38,659 nt of DNA from an uncultured Bacteroidales bacterium (GCA_905233995.1 CAJOGF010000001.1:1-38659), one strand, 5' to 3'; counted from the first letter of the stretch, positions 1 through 8,573 are shown. Made by a program: numbers and translations. The notes: generated by a model not told the origin, from the letters alone.

Positions 1-267
1 GACGAGACTCGTTTTGTAAGCGGCTATCCGGGAAAGTCAGCAGTTTTGGCTCGTAGAAAAGGCGATATTTGGTATGTTGCTGGCATTAACGGATTAGACC
101 AAGAATGCGAATTACCACTAAACTTGGATTTTATCACCAAAAGCCAAGTTATTCAGGCTTTTTACGATTCTCAAAAACAAAACTCTTGGGAAATAAACAA
201 AGAACTTCCTAAGAACGTAAAATGCTTACCAAGAGGAGGTTTTGTATTAATAATTAAACAAAATTAA
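1..267 (+). CDS. C-terminal end of a GH97-type alpha-glucosidase (partial)
   Basis: The reading frame is open from base 1 and ends at 267, so the gene starts outside the window. The visible 88 residues include GYPGKSAVLARRKGDIWYVAGING and end in a run of beta-strand-like segments, which resembles the C-terminal all-beta domain of glycoside hydrolase family 97 (the SusB family of Bacteroidetes alpha-glucosidases and alpha-galactosidases). These enzymes sit in the periplasm and trim oligosaccharides. The catalytic barrel is not in the window, so the subfamily and the retaining or inverting mechanism cannot be told. Seven bases after the stop begins the esterase remnant and then the GH43 gene, in one direction, as in a polysaccharide-utilization operon. 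Family assignment is by pattern only. Confidence 0.6.
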   Translation, partial: DETRFVSGYPGKSAVLARRKGDIWYVAGINGLDQECELPLNLDFITKSQVIQAFYDSQKQNSWEINKELPKNVKCLPRGGFVLIIKQN

Positions 268-273
268 AAGATA

Positions 274-450
274 ATGAAAAGACACATGTTACTACTAACA
301 TTTTTGATACTTTGTATCACACTTTCCAAGAAAGGTGTTCTTGAAGAATTTATAATAGTACCTAATGGTCAACATGGACCTATAACTTTCAACGACGATA
401 CTTACAAAAAAATGATTGATTTCTTTAAAAAACAAGCAGGAATTAAATAA
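274..450 (+). pseudogene. Internally deleted alpha/beta-hydrolase (esterase-like) remnant
   Basis: A 58-codon frame begins with a good signal peptide (MKRHMLLLTFLILCITLS) and passes without any catalytic domain into a segment containing VPNGQHGP and KKMIDFFKKQ. That second part looks like the last 35-40 residues of secreted alpha/beta-hydrolase esterases of the acetyl-xylan or feruloyl esterase type, where the catalytic His lies in a G-x-HGP context. I infer that an in-frame deletion of several hundred bases joined codon ~18 to the C-terminal end. The Ser nucleophile and Asp are absent, so the product cannot be an active esterase. It lies 6 bases after the GH97 stop and 13 bases before the GH43 start, which fits a former operon member. 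A genuine small secreted protein is the alternative. Confidence 0.6.
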
Positions 451-463
451 ATGATTAATAATT

Positions 464-2455
464 ATGAAAAGACTTTTACCTTTGGTTTTGATGTTTCCGC
501 TTTGTCTTGAAGCACAAAATCCTATTATAAACACTCAGTTTACAGCCGACCCTACTGCGAGGGTATTTAATGGGAAAGTTTATCTATTCCCTTCGCACGA
601 TATTAACCCGCCTGAGCCACAGCCAGCAAGTATAAGAGATAATTGGTTTGTGATGGAAGACTATCATGTTTTCTCCTCTGAAGATCTTGTTAATTGGACT
701 GACCATGGAGTAATCATAAACCAAAAAGATGTCCCTTGGGGCAATCCTGAGGCTTATAGTATGTGGGCTCCTGACTGCATAGAACGCAACGGGAAATACT
801 ATTTCTATTTTCCTGACTTAACTAAAGAAGGTCGCGGCTTTGGAATCGGTGTCGCAATTGCCGACAAACCCGAAGGTCCATACAAACTTGTAAAAGAAAA
901 TATCAAAGGTGTCAACGGTATTGACCCTTGCGTATTGTTAGCAAGCGATGGAAATGCTTATCTTTTTTGGGGTGCTGGACGATGCGCAAAACTCAAAGAC
1001 AATATGATTGAAATCGAAGACGATACCCCAACTGAAACAATAAAATTTGGCGATAGAGAAATGCAATTTAGCGGCATTAATTGTCTTAAAGATTTGCCTA
1101 ACCGTCAAGCAGAAGGACCTTTTGTCTTCGAGTATAACAAGAACTATTACCTCACATATCCTTACGTTAAAGATAGCACTGAAGTTTTGGGATATGCAGT
1201 CAGCAAGAATCCTATGGGACCATATCAATACAAAGGTCTAATAATGAAAGAACACGCTTCAGGTTGTTGGACAAATCACCACTCAATCATCAATTACAAA
1301 GGACAATGGTATTTGTTTTATCATCACAACGACTATTCGCCCGATATGGACAAACGCCGCAGCGTAAGAATCGAAAAACTATACTTCAATCCTGACGGTA
1401 CAATCAAAGAAGTAAAACCAACAATGCGCGGAGTTGGAATTGTTAACGCTCTTGACAAAATTCAAGTTGATAGATTTTCATCATCTTCAAAAGATGTTAA
1501 ATCTTCGTTTGTCGATTTGGAAGACAAATTCTTAGGTTGGGCGGCATCTTTGCCACAAAAAGGAAGTTACTTTATTTTCAACGATGTTGACTTTTCAAAA
1601 GTTAACGACGGCTACGTTACAATAAACGTCAAAGCCGACAAAAATACCGATTTAGTTATCAGAGAAAACAATTCTAAAGGCAAAATCATCGCTCAAACAG
1701 CGGTTGTTTGCATAACCGATGGACAATTCAAACGCGATTATACAGGTCAATGGCTTATTGTTACTGCGCCGCTTGAATATTGTCCGAAAGGAGTTACAAA
1801 TCTTTGTATCACCACAAACAAAGGCGGTCTTGAGGTTGACAACATACAATTCAAAAATCGCGAAAAATATTTTTCACCTGCTACAAACTCGGCTTTAAAT
1901 CCTGATAATGACGGTTTTATAAGACGCTGGTTATTGTTGGAACCGATTTCGAAACCGAATCCTTCTAACACTGTTTTTGTGGATTCGTACCTCAAAAAAG
2001 AGTTTTCTGAGCCTGATTATAGAAACCTTTTTTCTGAAATACCTTTCAATAACAAAAAAGTAAAATACAAAGACCAAAATCTTGTTTGGCACAAACTTGA
2101 CAGCGAAAACTACAACGTAAAACTTTTCCGTTTTGCTGAAAAATATCAGAAAAGTGTTTATGGCGTTTTATTTTCAAGTATAACAGTAATTAACTGCGAT
2201 AAAGATATTGAAAATGTAAGACTTGCTGTTGGTAGTAATTCTGCCTCATCTTGGTATCTCAACGGTGAAGAAGTTTTATTGATGTCAGGCGACAGACGAA
2301 TGGTGAAAGACGATTGTGTGTCAAAACGAATCACTTTGAAAAAAGGACGTAACATTCTCAGCGGCTCAATAATCAACGGACCGGGCATGAGCGATTTTTG
2401 TGTCAGATTTATTGACGAAAACGGAAACGCTGTAAAAAATTTCACAATAGAATAA
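464..2455 (+). CDS. Glycoside hydrolase family 43 protein with C-terminal beta-sandwich domains
   Basis: The 663-residue product starts with a signal peptide (residues 1-17, cleavage near EA-Q). The five-bladed propeller follows. The three acidic residues expected for GH43 are visible: Asp29 in TADPTARVF (general base), Asp154 in NGIDPCVLLASDG (pKa modulator) and Glu217 in RQAEGPFVF (general acid). GH43 enzymes are inverting xylosidases, arabinofuranosidases or arabinanases; the substrate cannot be told here. Residues ~345-470 look like a CBM6-type beta-sandwich, and ~480-663 form a further beta-rich domain with a WYLNGEEV motif often attached to Bacteroidetes plant-polysaccharide enzymes. 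The ATG at 464 gives the signal peptide; the ATG at 451 is out of frame. It is the last intact gene of the degradation cluster at this edge. Confidence 0.85.
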   Translation: MKRLLPLVLMFPLCLEAQNPIINTQFTADPTARVFNGKVYLFPSHDINPPEPQPASIRDNWFVMEDYHVFSSEDLVNWTDHGVIINQKDVPWGNPEAYSMWAPDCIERNGKYYFYFPDLTKEGRGFGIGVAIADKPEGPYKLVKENIKGVNGIDPCVLLASDGNAYLFWGAGRCAKLKDNMIEIEDDTPTETIKFGDREMQFSGINCLKDLPNRQAEGPFVFEYNKNYYLTYPYVKDSTEVLGYAVSKNPMGPYQYKGLIMKEHASGCWTNHHSIINYKGQWYLFYHHNDYSPDMDKRRSVRIEKLYFNPDGTIKEVKPTMRGVGIVNALDKIQVDRFSSSSKDVKSSFVDLEDKFLGWAASLPQKGSYFIFNDVDFSKVNDGYVTINVKADKNTDLVIRENNSKGKIIAQTAVVCITDGQFKRDYTGQWLIVTAPLEYCPKGVTNLCITTNKGGLEVDNIQFKNREKYFSPATNSALNPDNDGFIRRWLLLEPISKPNPSNTVFVDSYLKKEFSEPDYRNLFSEIPFNNKKVKYKDQNLVWHKLDSENYNVKLFRFAEKYQKSVYGVLFSSITVINCDKDIENVRLAVGSNSASSWYLNGEEVLLMSGDRRMVKDDCVSKRITLKKGRNILSGSIINGPGMSDFCVRFIDENGNAVKNFTIE

Positions 2456-2474
2456 GTACAAAAACGAGTTTGTA

Positions 2475-2552
2475 TACCTAATATTCGGTATAATTAATAC
2501 GAAAAATACCATAACGAAGGTATTTTTGTATTTTTTTTATTTCCTATTTTTG
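2475..2552 (+). promoter_or_regulatory. Two palindromes and -7 element ahead of the lipoprotein gene
   Basis: TACCTAATATTCGGTA at 2475-2490 is a palindrome with one mismatched pair. A second inverted repeat follows at 2502-2527: arms AAAAATACC and GGTATTTTT around an 8-nt centre. The centres are 32 bp apart. A Bacteroidetes -7 element TATTTTTG lies at 2545-2552, and TTG at 2526-2528 is a possible -33 element, but the 16-nt spacing is short. The second repeat could also act as an intrinsic terminator for the GH43 gene because T-rich DNA follows. The first palindrome differs at one base from the two copies ahead of feoAB (16075 and 16108), and the layout of the region is similar. Confidence 0.5.
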
Positions 2553-2610
2553 CAAAACAAATTTTAAAATAAAAACAAAAAAATGTTGAACGATAATAAA
2601 CTATAAAAAA

Positions 2611-3444
2611 ATGAACAAACTAATAAATTACGCTCTTACAACTTGTATAATTCTTTCAAGTTGCAACAAAGATGAATTAACCGATAATAATGTTCAAGAA
2701 TCAACAAAATACTACATACAAACGTATGTTGATGCAACAGAAATGGATATACATCAAAATTCTGATTCTCAAAACAAAAAGCCAAGCCTATATATTACCC
2801 TTAATGGACTACAATATGATTATAGAGGAAGTGGTGGGTTAAATAACTATAAACAAAAACATAATGTAGAAGAATACATTTTCGAAAAAATGGGAGCATT
2901 ACCTTCAGCATATATTTCAAGCGATGATAGTACAAATATAATTTCTGTTAATCAAAAAGAAATTGACTTAGAAGTTTCTGACAACCTAAACAAATTTCTT
3001 TCTATTGCTTCTCAAAACAATGATACGACATGGAATGGCAAATTAGCGATTCCATTCGCAAACAAAGCAATAAATGATTCTATTTTTTCGATTGAAATAA
3101 TAACAGAAAAAGATTATGACATGCAGCATAAAGCAGGTGATGATTTGTCTGACATTGTGAAATTTTACGGTTCTTCGCCTTATAATTACATACAAAATGG
3201 ATACAAACCAACAAAAGATAGATTATACTCCCAAGAAATGGAAGAGAGTGGCATTAGTTACTACTCCTACGAATTAATAGAATGTTATTGTAACGAAATT
3301 CAAAATGTTGAAACAAAATATTTTGACACACATTTTGACTTACTTTTCACAACTAAGCCAACAAACAATGGAAAGTATCCGTTAACAATAAACATAAAAC
3401 TATCAAAAGTAACAATCAGCAAACAAACGGAAATGGAATTTTAA
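2611..3444 (+). CDS. Uncharacterised lipoprotein
   Basis: I do not recognise this 277-residue protein. It has a lipoprotein signal peptide with lipobox LSSC (Cys18), followed by NKDE, so it should be lipidated and possibly surface-exposed as many Bacteroidota lipoproteins are. The rest is rich in Asn, Asp, Tyr and Ser, with alternating strand-like segments and no clear motif or membrane helix. The AT content and codon use are like those of accessory genes. It stands alone: the GH43 gene upstream is separated by 155 bases with its own promoter, and its stop overlaps the stop of the convergent dxr gene by 3 bases. The promoter region shares palindromes with feoAB, which hints at metal- or redox-dependent control; this is inference. 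Confidence 0.7.
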   Translation: MNKLINYALTTCIILSSCNKDELTDNNVQESTKYYIQTYVDATEMDIHQNSDSQNKKPSLYITLNGLQYDYRGSGGLNNYKQKHNVEEYIFEKMGALPSAYISSDDSTNIISVNQKEIDLEVSDNLNKFLSIASQNNDTTWNGKLAIPFANKAINDSIFSIEIITEKDYDMQHKAGDDLSDIVKFYGSSPYNYIQNGYKPTKDRLYSQEMEESGISYYSYELIECYCNEIQNVETKYFDTHFDLLFTTKPTNNGKYPLTINIKLSKVTISKQTEMEF

Positions 3445-4598
3445 AAACTCTCCGCAATTAAAGTTGCTTCTTGATGAGTTTTGATAATATCTTCTAAATC
3501 AGGATTTTCTATAAAATAGGTTTTCTGCATTGTTTTTTCTATCAAGTCTGACATTTGGAGGAAACCTATTTCATCTTTTAGAAATTTTTTAACAGCCACT
3601 TCATTTGCCGCATTCATAATGCAAGGCATATTTCCGCCCTTTTTTGCAGAATAAATCGCTAACGAAAGATTTTTGAAAACCTCCAAATCAGGTTTTTCAA
3701 ACGTTAATCCTTGCGGCAACGAAAAGAAATCAACCCTTTGATAATCGCTTTTAAGTCTTTGAGGAAATCCAATCGCAAATTGTATAGGAAGTCTCATATC
3801 CGGCATTCCGAGTTGAAATTTCACTGCTCCGTCCTCAAACTGAACTCCCGAATGAATTATACTTTGAGGATGAACTAATACTTCAATTTTGTCAACAGGA
3901 ACGTTAAAAAGATGCATAGCCTCAATTGTTTCAAGACCTTTGTTCATTAAGGAGGCAGAATCAATAGTAACCTTTGCGCCCATATTCCAATTTGGGTGTT
4001 TAAGAGCCTGTTCTTTTTTAACAGTTTGCAAAAATGTCCTATCTTTTCCTCTGAAAGGTCCACCTGAAGCAGTAAGAAGAATTTTTTCGATTTTGTTGTA
4101 GCCCTCACCAACAAGGCACTGAAAAATAGCCGAATGTTCGCTGTCAACAGGCAAAATCGGCACATTATTAATTTGTGCTTCCGTCATAACTATTTTACCA
4201 GCGGCAACCAACGTTTCTTTATTAGCCAATGCAATTGCTTTTTTGTGTCTAATAGCGTTAACAGTTGGCAAAAGTCCTGAATATCCAACCATTGCAGCCA
4301 CAACAATATCTATCGTATCATATTCCACAACCTGCTCAATAGCCTTTGCTCCAACAAAAACTTTAATTGGATAGTTTTCGAGGGCATTTTTTAGGTTTTG
4401 ATAACACGATTCATCTGCTATTACAACGGTATCAGGCTGAAATTCAATGGCTTGCTGAGCCAATAATTCCCAGTTTTTACCCGCAGAAAGAATCTCAACA
4501 CTAAAAATATCGGGATTTCTTCTAATCACATCTAATGTCTGAGTTCCTATGCTACCCGTTGACCCTAAAACGGCTATACGTCTTTTAACTTTTTCCAT
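3441..4598 (-). CDS. dxr: 1-deoxy-D-xylulose 5-phosphate reductoisomerase
   Basis: DXP reductoisomerase converts 1-deoxyxylulose 5-phosphate to 2-C-methylerythritol 4-phosphate with NADPH, the second step of the MEP isoprenoid pathway in the cytosol. The 385-residue length is normal. Visible signatures are the N-terminal Rossmann motif VLGSTGSIGTQTLDV, ANKETLV, the metal-site motif PVDSEHSAIFQ, the substrate-binding ASGGPF and the IIHSGVQF segment. I place the start at the ATG at 4598 (MEKVKRRIAVLGS), since the longer open frame overlaps the upstream peptidase gene and adds 34 residues foreign to the family. It is the last gene of the panC-panD-M23-dxr operon, 4 bases after the peptidase stop, and converges on the lipoprotein gene with overlapping stop codons. 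Confidence 0.95.
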   Translation of the reverse strand: MEKVKRRIAVLGSTGSIGTQTLDVIRRNPDIFSVEILSAGKNWELLAQQAIEFQPDTVVIADESCYQNLKNALENYPIKVFVGAKAIEQVVEYDTIDIVVAAMVGYSGLLPTVNAIRHKKAIALANKETLVAAGKIVMTEAQINNVPILPVDSEHSAIFQCLVGEGYNKIEKILLTASGGPFRGKDRTFLQTVKKEQALKHPNWNMGAKVTIDSASLMNKGLETIEAMHLFNVPVDKIEVLVHPQSIIHSGVQFEDGAVKFQLGMPDMRLPIQFAIGFPQRLKSDYQRVDFFSLPQGLTFEKPDLEVFKNLSLAIYSAKKGGNMPCIMNAANEVAVKKFLKDEIGFLQMSDLIEKTMQKTYFIENPDLEDIIKTHQEATLIAESF

Positions 4599-4602
4599 AA
4601 CA

Positions 4603-5439
4603 TTAATAAGCAATATACGATTCGGGATTAACGGGAGCACCATTGTGCCAAAGTTCAAAATGCAAATGAGTTCCCGTTGTAAATTCGCCTGAATTGCCAA
4701 TTATCGCAATCGGCTCTCCTGCAACAACCTTGTCGCCGACTTTTTTAAGAAGCGCCGAATTATGTTTGTAAATTGAGATAAAATTGTCGGAATGTTGAAC
4801 CTGAATTACATTTCCCGTCTCACTACTCCAAGTTGCAAGAATCACTGTCCCTGCAAGAGTTGCAAGAATAGGTTCTCCGTCTTTTGCAGCAATATCAATT
4901 CCGAGATGTCCGCTGTTGACATCGTAAGCACCCGTCACCATACCTTTTACAGGCATAAAAAAAGACATATTCTGTTTCTTTTTTCCTTCGCCGCTAATTT
5001 CAGCAATGGTTTGTTGCTCCTCGAGTTCAATAAGAGTTCTCAAAATACTATCGTGCTTACTTTTGGTGAAATCTACTTGTTTACGGTCAAGCAAAGAATC
5101 ACTATTAGACAAATCCACATCAAGTTTACCGTCCATAATATTACGGATTGACGCGAAATATTCGTTTCTCTCGTTCAAAACGCTTTGAATACTATCCATT
5201 TTCAATGTGCTTGAAACCAATTCGTCCCTATATTTACCGTCCTCCTGACGCGGCAACAACTTATTAAGCGGTGAATATATCACAATTCCGCCAACAATCA
5301 CTGCTAACAACAATACAACAACGCCTATAACTGCAATTACGTCAGTCGTAGTTGCGCTCCAAGTTTTAACCTCTCGTAAGGTGGCCTCGTCATAAAAGAC
5401 TACTTTATATTTATGTTTTTCCTTATTTTGTTTTGCCAT
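4603..5439 (-). CDS. Membrane-anchored M23 (LytM-type) peptidase
   Basis: The 278-residue protein has a basic cytoplasmic N-terminus, one membrane helix at about residues 32-56, a helical, probably coiled-coil stretch at about 75-155, and a C-terminal LytM domain. The zinc-site motifs of M23 metallopeptidases are present: GHLGID (H and D ligands) and THLHFELWHNG (HxH). The active site is therefore intact, unlike degenerate divisome activators such as EnvC. The likely role is cutting peptidoglycan cross-links in the periplasm during growth or division. The gene begins 12 bases after panD and ends 4 bases before dxr, so it is co-transcribed with metabolic genes. Confidence 0.85.
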   Translation of the reverse strand: MAKQNKEKHKYKVVFYDEATLREVKTWSATTTDVIAVIGVVVLLLAVIVGGIVIYSPLNKLLPRQEDGKYRDELVSSTLKMDSIQSVLNERNEYFASIRNIMDGKLDVDLSNSDSLLDRKQVDFTKSKHDSILRTLIELEEQQTIAEISGEGKKKQNMSFFMPVKGMVTGAYDVNSGHLGIDIAAKDGEPILATLAGTVILATWSSETGNVIQVQHSDNFISIYKHNSALLKKVGDKVVAGEPIAIIGNSGEFTTGTHLHFELWHNGAPVNPESYIAY

Positions 5440-5451
5440 CTTAAAAAAAAA

Positions 5452-5802
5452 TTATATAAGTCTGTTTGTATTGCTGTCAGGAAAAATAACTATCGGAATA
5501 AAAGTCTTAGCCTCAGAAAAATCCATTGACGCATACGACATTATTATCACAATATCGCCAACTGAAACCTTTCGTGCTGCCGGTCCGTTAAGACAAATAC
5601 AGCCTGAATTTCTTTCACCTTTAATCACGTATGTTTCAAGTCTTTCGCCATTATTGACATTAACGACTTGTACTTTTTCGTTTTCTATCAAACCAGCGGC
5701 TTCCATAAGAGCCTCATCGATAGTTATACTTCCAATATATTGAAGGTCTGCCTGAGTTACCTTTACTCTATGAATTTTTGACTTTAAAACCTCTATATTC
5801 AT
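5452..5802 (-). CDS. panD: Aspartate 1-decarboxylase proenzyme
   Basis: PanD decarboxylates L-aspartate to beta-alanine, one of the two precursors joined by PanC to make pantothenate. The 116-residue length is typical. The proenzyme self-cleaves between Gly24 and Ser25 in the YIGSITID motif to give the pyruvoyl cofactor; both residues are present, as are Lys9, the Tyr22 before the cleavage site, and the NGPAAR motif. It starts 3 bases after the panC stop, so panC and panD are tightly coupled and act in the same pathway. Confidence 0.95.
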   Translation of the reverse strand: MNIEVLKSKIHRVKVTQADLQYIGSITIDEALMEAAGLIENEKVQVVNVNNGERLETYVIKGERNSGCICLNGPAARKVSVGDIVIIMSYASMDFSEAKTFIPIVIFPDSNTNRLI

Positions 5803-5805
5803 TTT

Positions 5806-6651
5806 TTAAAGTAAAATATTGTCAATCAATCTTGTATTTCCGTCATAAACGGTAATACAAACAACAGCGTTTTTAGGTTTATAGTCTTTTATTGGCAACA
5901 AAGTATCTTTGTCTGCAATTTCCACATATTCAAGACAAAGGTTAGCATCGGTTGCAATATTTTTCTTGACAAAATCCGTTATTTCTTTTTGAGTTGCGCC
6001 ATTATCAGAAAGTTCTTTTGCCTTGAAAAGAGTTTTAGAAATCAAAACAGCGGACTCTCTCTGCTGAGGATTAAGATGCGCATTTCTGCTACTCAAAGCC
6101 AAACCGTCGCTTTCTCTTTTTATAGGACAAGGCACAATTACGCCTTTGAATTTAGGCATATATTTTTTCACCATTGCCTTTACAACGGCAATCTGCTGAT
6201 AATCTTTTTGACCGAAATACGCTCTGTCAGGATTAATTATATCAAGCAGTTTGCTAACTATCTGACACACACCATTGAAATGTCCCGGACGGAATTTACC
6301 TTCCATCACCTCGGCAACCGAACCTAATTCAAAAACTCTTGTATCTTCTTCGGGGTACATTTCCGATACTGAAGGAATAAAAACAATATCACATTCGTTA
6401 TTTTCAAGCAAAGCAATATCTGCTTGAGTATTACGAGGATACTTTTCAAGATCTTCCTTATTGTTGAATTGAGTTGGATTTACAAAAATACTGACTACTG
6501 TAATATCGTTTTCACGGTTGGAGGTTTCCACCAAAGAAATATGACCTAAGTGCAAAGCACCCATAGTAGCAACAAAACCGATTGTTTTGTTTTGAGATTT
6601 CAATGCCGCCAATTTTTGTTTGAGCGGTGCGATTTCGTAAAATATTTCCAT
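5806..6651 (-). CDS. panC: Pantothenate synthetase
   Basis: PanC condenses pantoate and beta-alanine with ATP hydrolysis to form pantothenate, the CoA precursor. The 281-residue length fits. Recognised motifs are the nucleotidyltransferase-type signature VATMGALHLGHISLV near the N-terminus, VSIFVNPTQFN for pantoate binding, GKFRPGHFNGV and the FGQKDYQQ and SRN (ALSSRNAHL) segments. It is the first gene of the minus-strand operon, with a consensus promoter 33 bases upstream. No panB is visible, so ketopantoate hydroxymethyltransferase must be encoded elsewhere. Confidence 0.96.
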   Translation of the reverse strand: MEIFYEIAPLKQKLAALKSQNKTIGFVATMGALHLGHISLVETSNRENDITVVSIFVNPTQFNNKEDLEKYPRNTQADIALLENNECDIVFIPSVSEMYPEEDTRVFELGSVAEVMEGKFRPGHFNGVCQIVSKLLDIINPDRAYFGQKDYQQIAVVKAMVKKYMPKFKGVIVPCPIKRESDGLALSSRNAHLNPQQRESAVLISKTLFKAKELSDNGATQKEITDFVKKNIATDANLCLEYVEIADKDTLLPIKDYKPKNAVVCITVYDGNTRLIDNILL

Positions 6652-6683
6652 ACGCTTAAAAAAATATATTTAAACAAACGTTG

Positions 6684-6715
6684 CAAATATAAAATATAAA
6701 ACTATTAAAAACAAA
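6684..6715 (-). promoter_or_regulatory. Promoter of the panC-panD-M23-dxr operon
   Basis: Read on the minus strand, TTTG (6715-6712) is followed after 20 nt by TATATTTG (6691-6684), which matches the Bacteroidetes primary-sigma consensus TTTG-N~20-TAnnTTTG. The -7 element ends 32 bases before the panC ATG. The -33 element lies inside the T-run of the upstream tRNA terminator, so termination and initiation are packed together. Confidence 0.7.
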
Positions 6716-6745
6716 AAAAATTCCCGACCCTTGTCGGTCAGGAAT
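6713..6745 (-). terminator. Intrinsic terminator of the initiator tRNA gene
   Basis: On the minus strand a hairpin with arms 6745-6736 and 6729-6720 (ATTCC and GACC pairing with one mismatch) is followed by eight T (6720-6713). It lies 22 bases downstream of the tRNA 3' end and upstream of panC. Confidence 0.7.
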
Positions 6746-6767
6746 CTTTCATTACATAATATTTAAG

Positions 6768-6839
<72 letters not shown>

Positions 6840-6860
6840 GTATTTTCTGTTTTGACACTG

Positions 6861-6892
6861 CAAAATTAGAAACTATTTTTTACGCCACCAAA
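6861..6892 (-). promoter_or_regulatory. Promoter of the initiator tRNA gene
   Basis: On the minus strand TTTG (6892-6889), 20 nt, then TAATTTTG (6868-6861), 21 nt before the mature tRNA 5' end. The element spacing is the same as at the panC promoter. Confidence 0.7.
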
Positions 6893-7027
6893 TTTTTTTT
6901 AAACTTTTTTCCTATAATAATAAAAAATTAACATTATGTACACCTTTTTAAATTATTGTTTATTTTTTTAACAAATTAGGATAATTGGAGCGATAATGTT
7001 AATTTTGCGATGAAAAAATAACCCTTT

Positions 7028-7558
7028 ATGGTCTACTTTAACCGAAATATAAAAAAGAAAAAACCTTCAGTCTTGAAATGGGCTGTATACGCAGTTGTAT
7101 TAGTTGGCGTTTTGTTTTTCTTTATTCCCAAATATTTGATTTACAAGGCTAACAATATTTTTGAAACCGAAATAAACAAAGAAGAACAATTTTCCAGCAA
7201 ACCGCCGTCAAAAAAAATGATGACTGCATACAACTATCTTCAAGTTGCAAAATTTTTCCCTGCCGGTGAAGACGATGGCATAAAAGGTCAGAAATTTATA
7301 ATGGATTATTATTATCCGAAATTCAAGGAAGATTACGCCAAAATGAAAATGCTTTGCATAGATAATGCAACAAGTTTTCTTTTGAAAAACGGAATGTCGC
7401 AAAAAGATTCCGCTTCGAGAATGGCGTTGGAGGATTGTTGGAAGAAATATCCTGACAAAGAAGCAGTTAACGATTTTCTTGAAGATTGGCAAACCTATCA
7501 AAAGAATTATCAAAAATCTTTGGAAGGATACTACAGATTTTCAAAACAGAAAAACTAA
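7028..7558 (+). CDS. Uncharacterised single-pass membrane protein
   Basis: I do not recognise this 176-residue protein. A basic N-terminus (NRNIKKKKP) precedes one membrane helix at about residues 17-38; the remainder is a charged, mostly helical domain rich in Lys, Tyr and Asp, probably on the periplasmic side. Two Cys (in MLCID and EDCW) lie in this domain. A -7 element TAATTTTG at 7000-7007 lies 20 bases before the ATG, without a clear -33 element. The 31-base gap to the DUF3078 gene suggests they may be transcribed together. Function unknown. Confidence 0.7.
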   Translation: MVYFNRNIKKKKPSVLKWAVYAVVLVGVLFFFIPKYLIYKANNIFETEINKEEQFSSKPPSKKMMTAYNYLQVAKFFPAGEDDGIKGQKFIMDYYYPKFKEDYAKMKMLCIDNATSFLLKNGMSQKDSASRMALEDCWKKYPDKEAVNDFLEDWQTYQKNYQKSLEGYYRFSKQKN

Positions 7559-7589
7559 AAAAATCTATAATTTATAAGGTATAAATAAA

Positions 7590-8573
7590 ATGAAAAAAAG
7601 TTTATTAATTACAGCCTTTGCGGTTCTTACCGCCTCAGCAAACGCACAGACCGACGAAGTTGCAAAAGATGTTGCAGGTCTTGCAAAAGACTCAAAAGTT
7701 ACAGTTGAAGTTGACAGTAGCAAAAATTGGAAATTTTCGGGTATGCTTTCTTTAACAGCAGCCCACACAGGTCTTAAAAACTGGTCAGCCGGTGGTGATA
7801 GACAGTTTGGTTTCAATGCCTTGGCAAACCTCAATGCAAATTATGCAAAAGACAAACATTCATGGCAAAATTCGGTGATTGCACAATACGGAACAGTAAA
7901 ACTATTCGATCAACTTCCCGATGAGTTTAGAAAAACAGACGACAAACTTCAGTTTTCGTCAAAATATGGTTATGCTTTCAGCAAAAAATTCTATTACTCA
8001 GCCATTTTCGACTATAAAAGTCAGTTTGCAAACGGATACGTTTACAACAAAGAAAAAGATGCGAACGGCGAAGAATTTGTAAATAAATCCAGAACTTCGC
8101 AATGGTGGTCGCCACTTTATTTAACATACGCAGTCGGTATCGACTATCAGCCAAACGAAAACTTTACGCTTTATTTCTCTCCACTTTGCGGTAAAACAAC
8201 AGTTGTAACAAGTGACAAAGTTTTTGAATATTTCGGCAACAAAGGCGCATACGGTGTTGAACAGGGCAGTCATTCTCGTTCTGAGTTTGGTTGGTATTTC
8301 AAGGCAAACGCACTTTATTCAATTGCTAAAAACATTACTTTCAACACCAACCTCACACTTTTCCAGAATTACAAAGACGGATGTCCTTTTGACGAGGTTG
8401 ACGTAGATTGGAACGTTATCATAACACTTCAGATTAACAAATGGCTTGCATTCAACATTGCAACCGAACTTATTTACGACGAAGATATTGAAATCGAAGT
8501 TGATAACAAGGCTTACAATTCAAAAGTTCAGTTCAAAGACGTTATTGGCGCAGGCTTAACATTTAAGTTCTAA
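7590..8573 (+). CDS. DUF3078-type outer-membrane beta-barrel protein
   Basis: The 327-residue protein has a signal peptide ending at ANAQ (residue ~20) and then a series of amphipathic strands ending in Phe (GAGLTFKF), as expected of an outer-membrane barrel. The segment HTGLKNWSAGGDRQFGFNALANL and the later IDYQPNENFTLYFSPLCGKTTVV match what I know of DUF3078, a Bacteroidota-specific family of unknown function. It is followed by a strong intrinsic terminator. Substrate or partner cannot be inferred. Confidence 0.8.
   Translation: MKKSLLITAFAVLTASANAQTDEVAKDVAGLAKDSKVTVEVDSSKNWKFSGMLSLTAAHTGLKNWSAGGDRQFGFNALANLNANYAKDKHSWQNSVIAQYGTVKLFDQLPDEFRKTDDKLQFSSKYGYAFSKKFYYSAIFDYKSQFANGYVYNKEKDANGEEFVNKSRTSQWWSPLYLTYAVGIDYQPNENFTLYFSPLCGKTTVVTSDKVFEYFGNKGAYGVEQGSHSRSEFGWYFKANALYSIAKNITFNTNLTLFQNYKDGCPFDEVDVDWNVIITLQINKWLAFNIATELIYDEDIEIEVDNKAYNSKVQFKDVIGAGLTFKF

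Noticed and set aside
2502..2540. Inverted repeat AAAAATACC/GGTATTTTT as purely the GH43 terminator
   Set aside because: Terminator use is plausible, but the arms and centre length equal those of the feo palindrome and it sits in a promoter, so I kept it as a possible operator instead of listing it only as a terminator.
4598..4700. Longer start for dxr at 4700
   Set aside because: It would overlap the upstream M23 peptidase gene by about 100 bases and add residues not found in the family; ATG 4598 gives the standard N-terminus.
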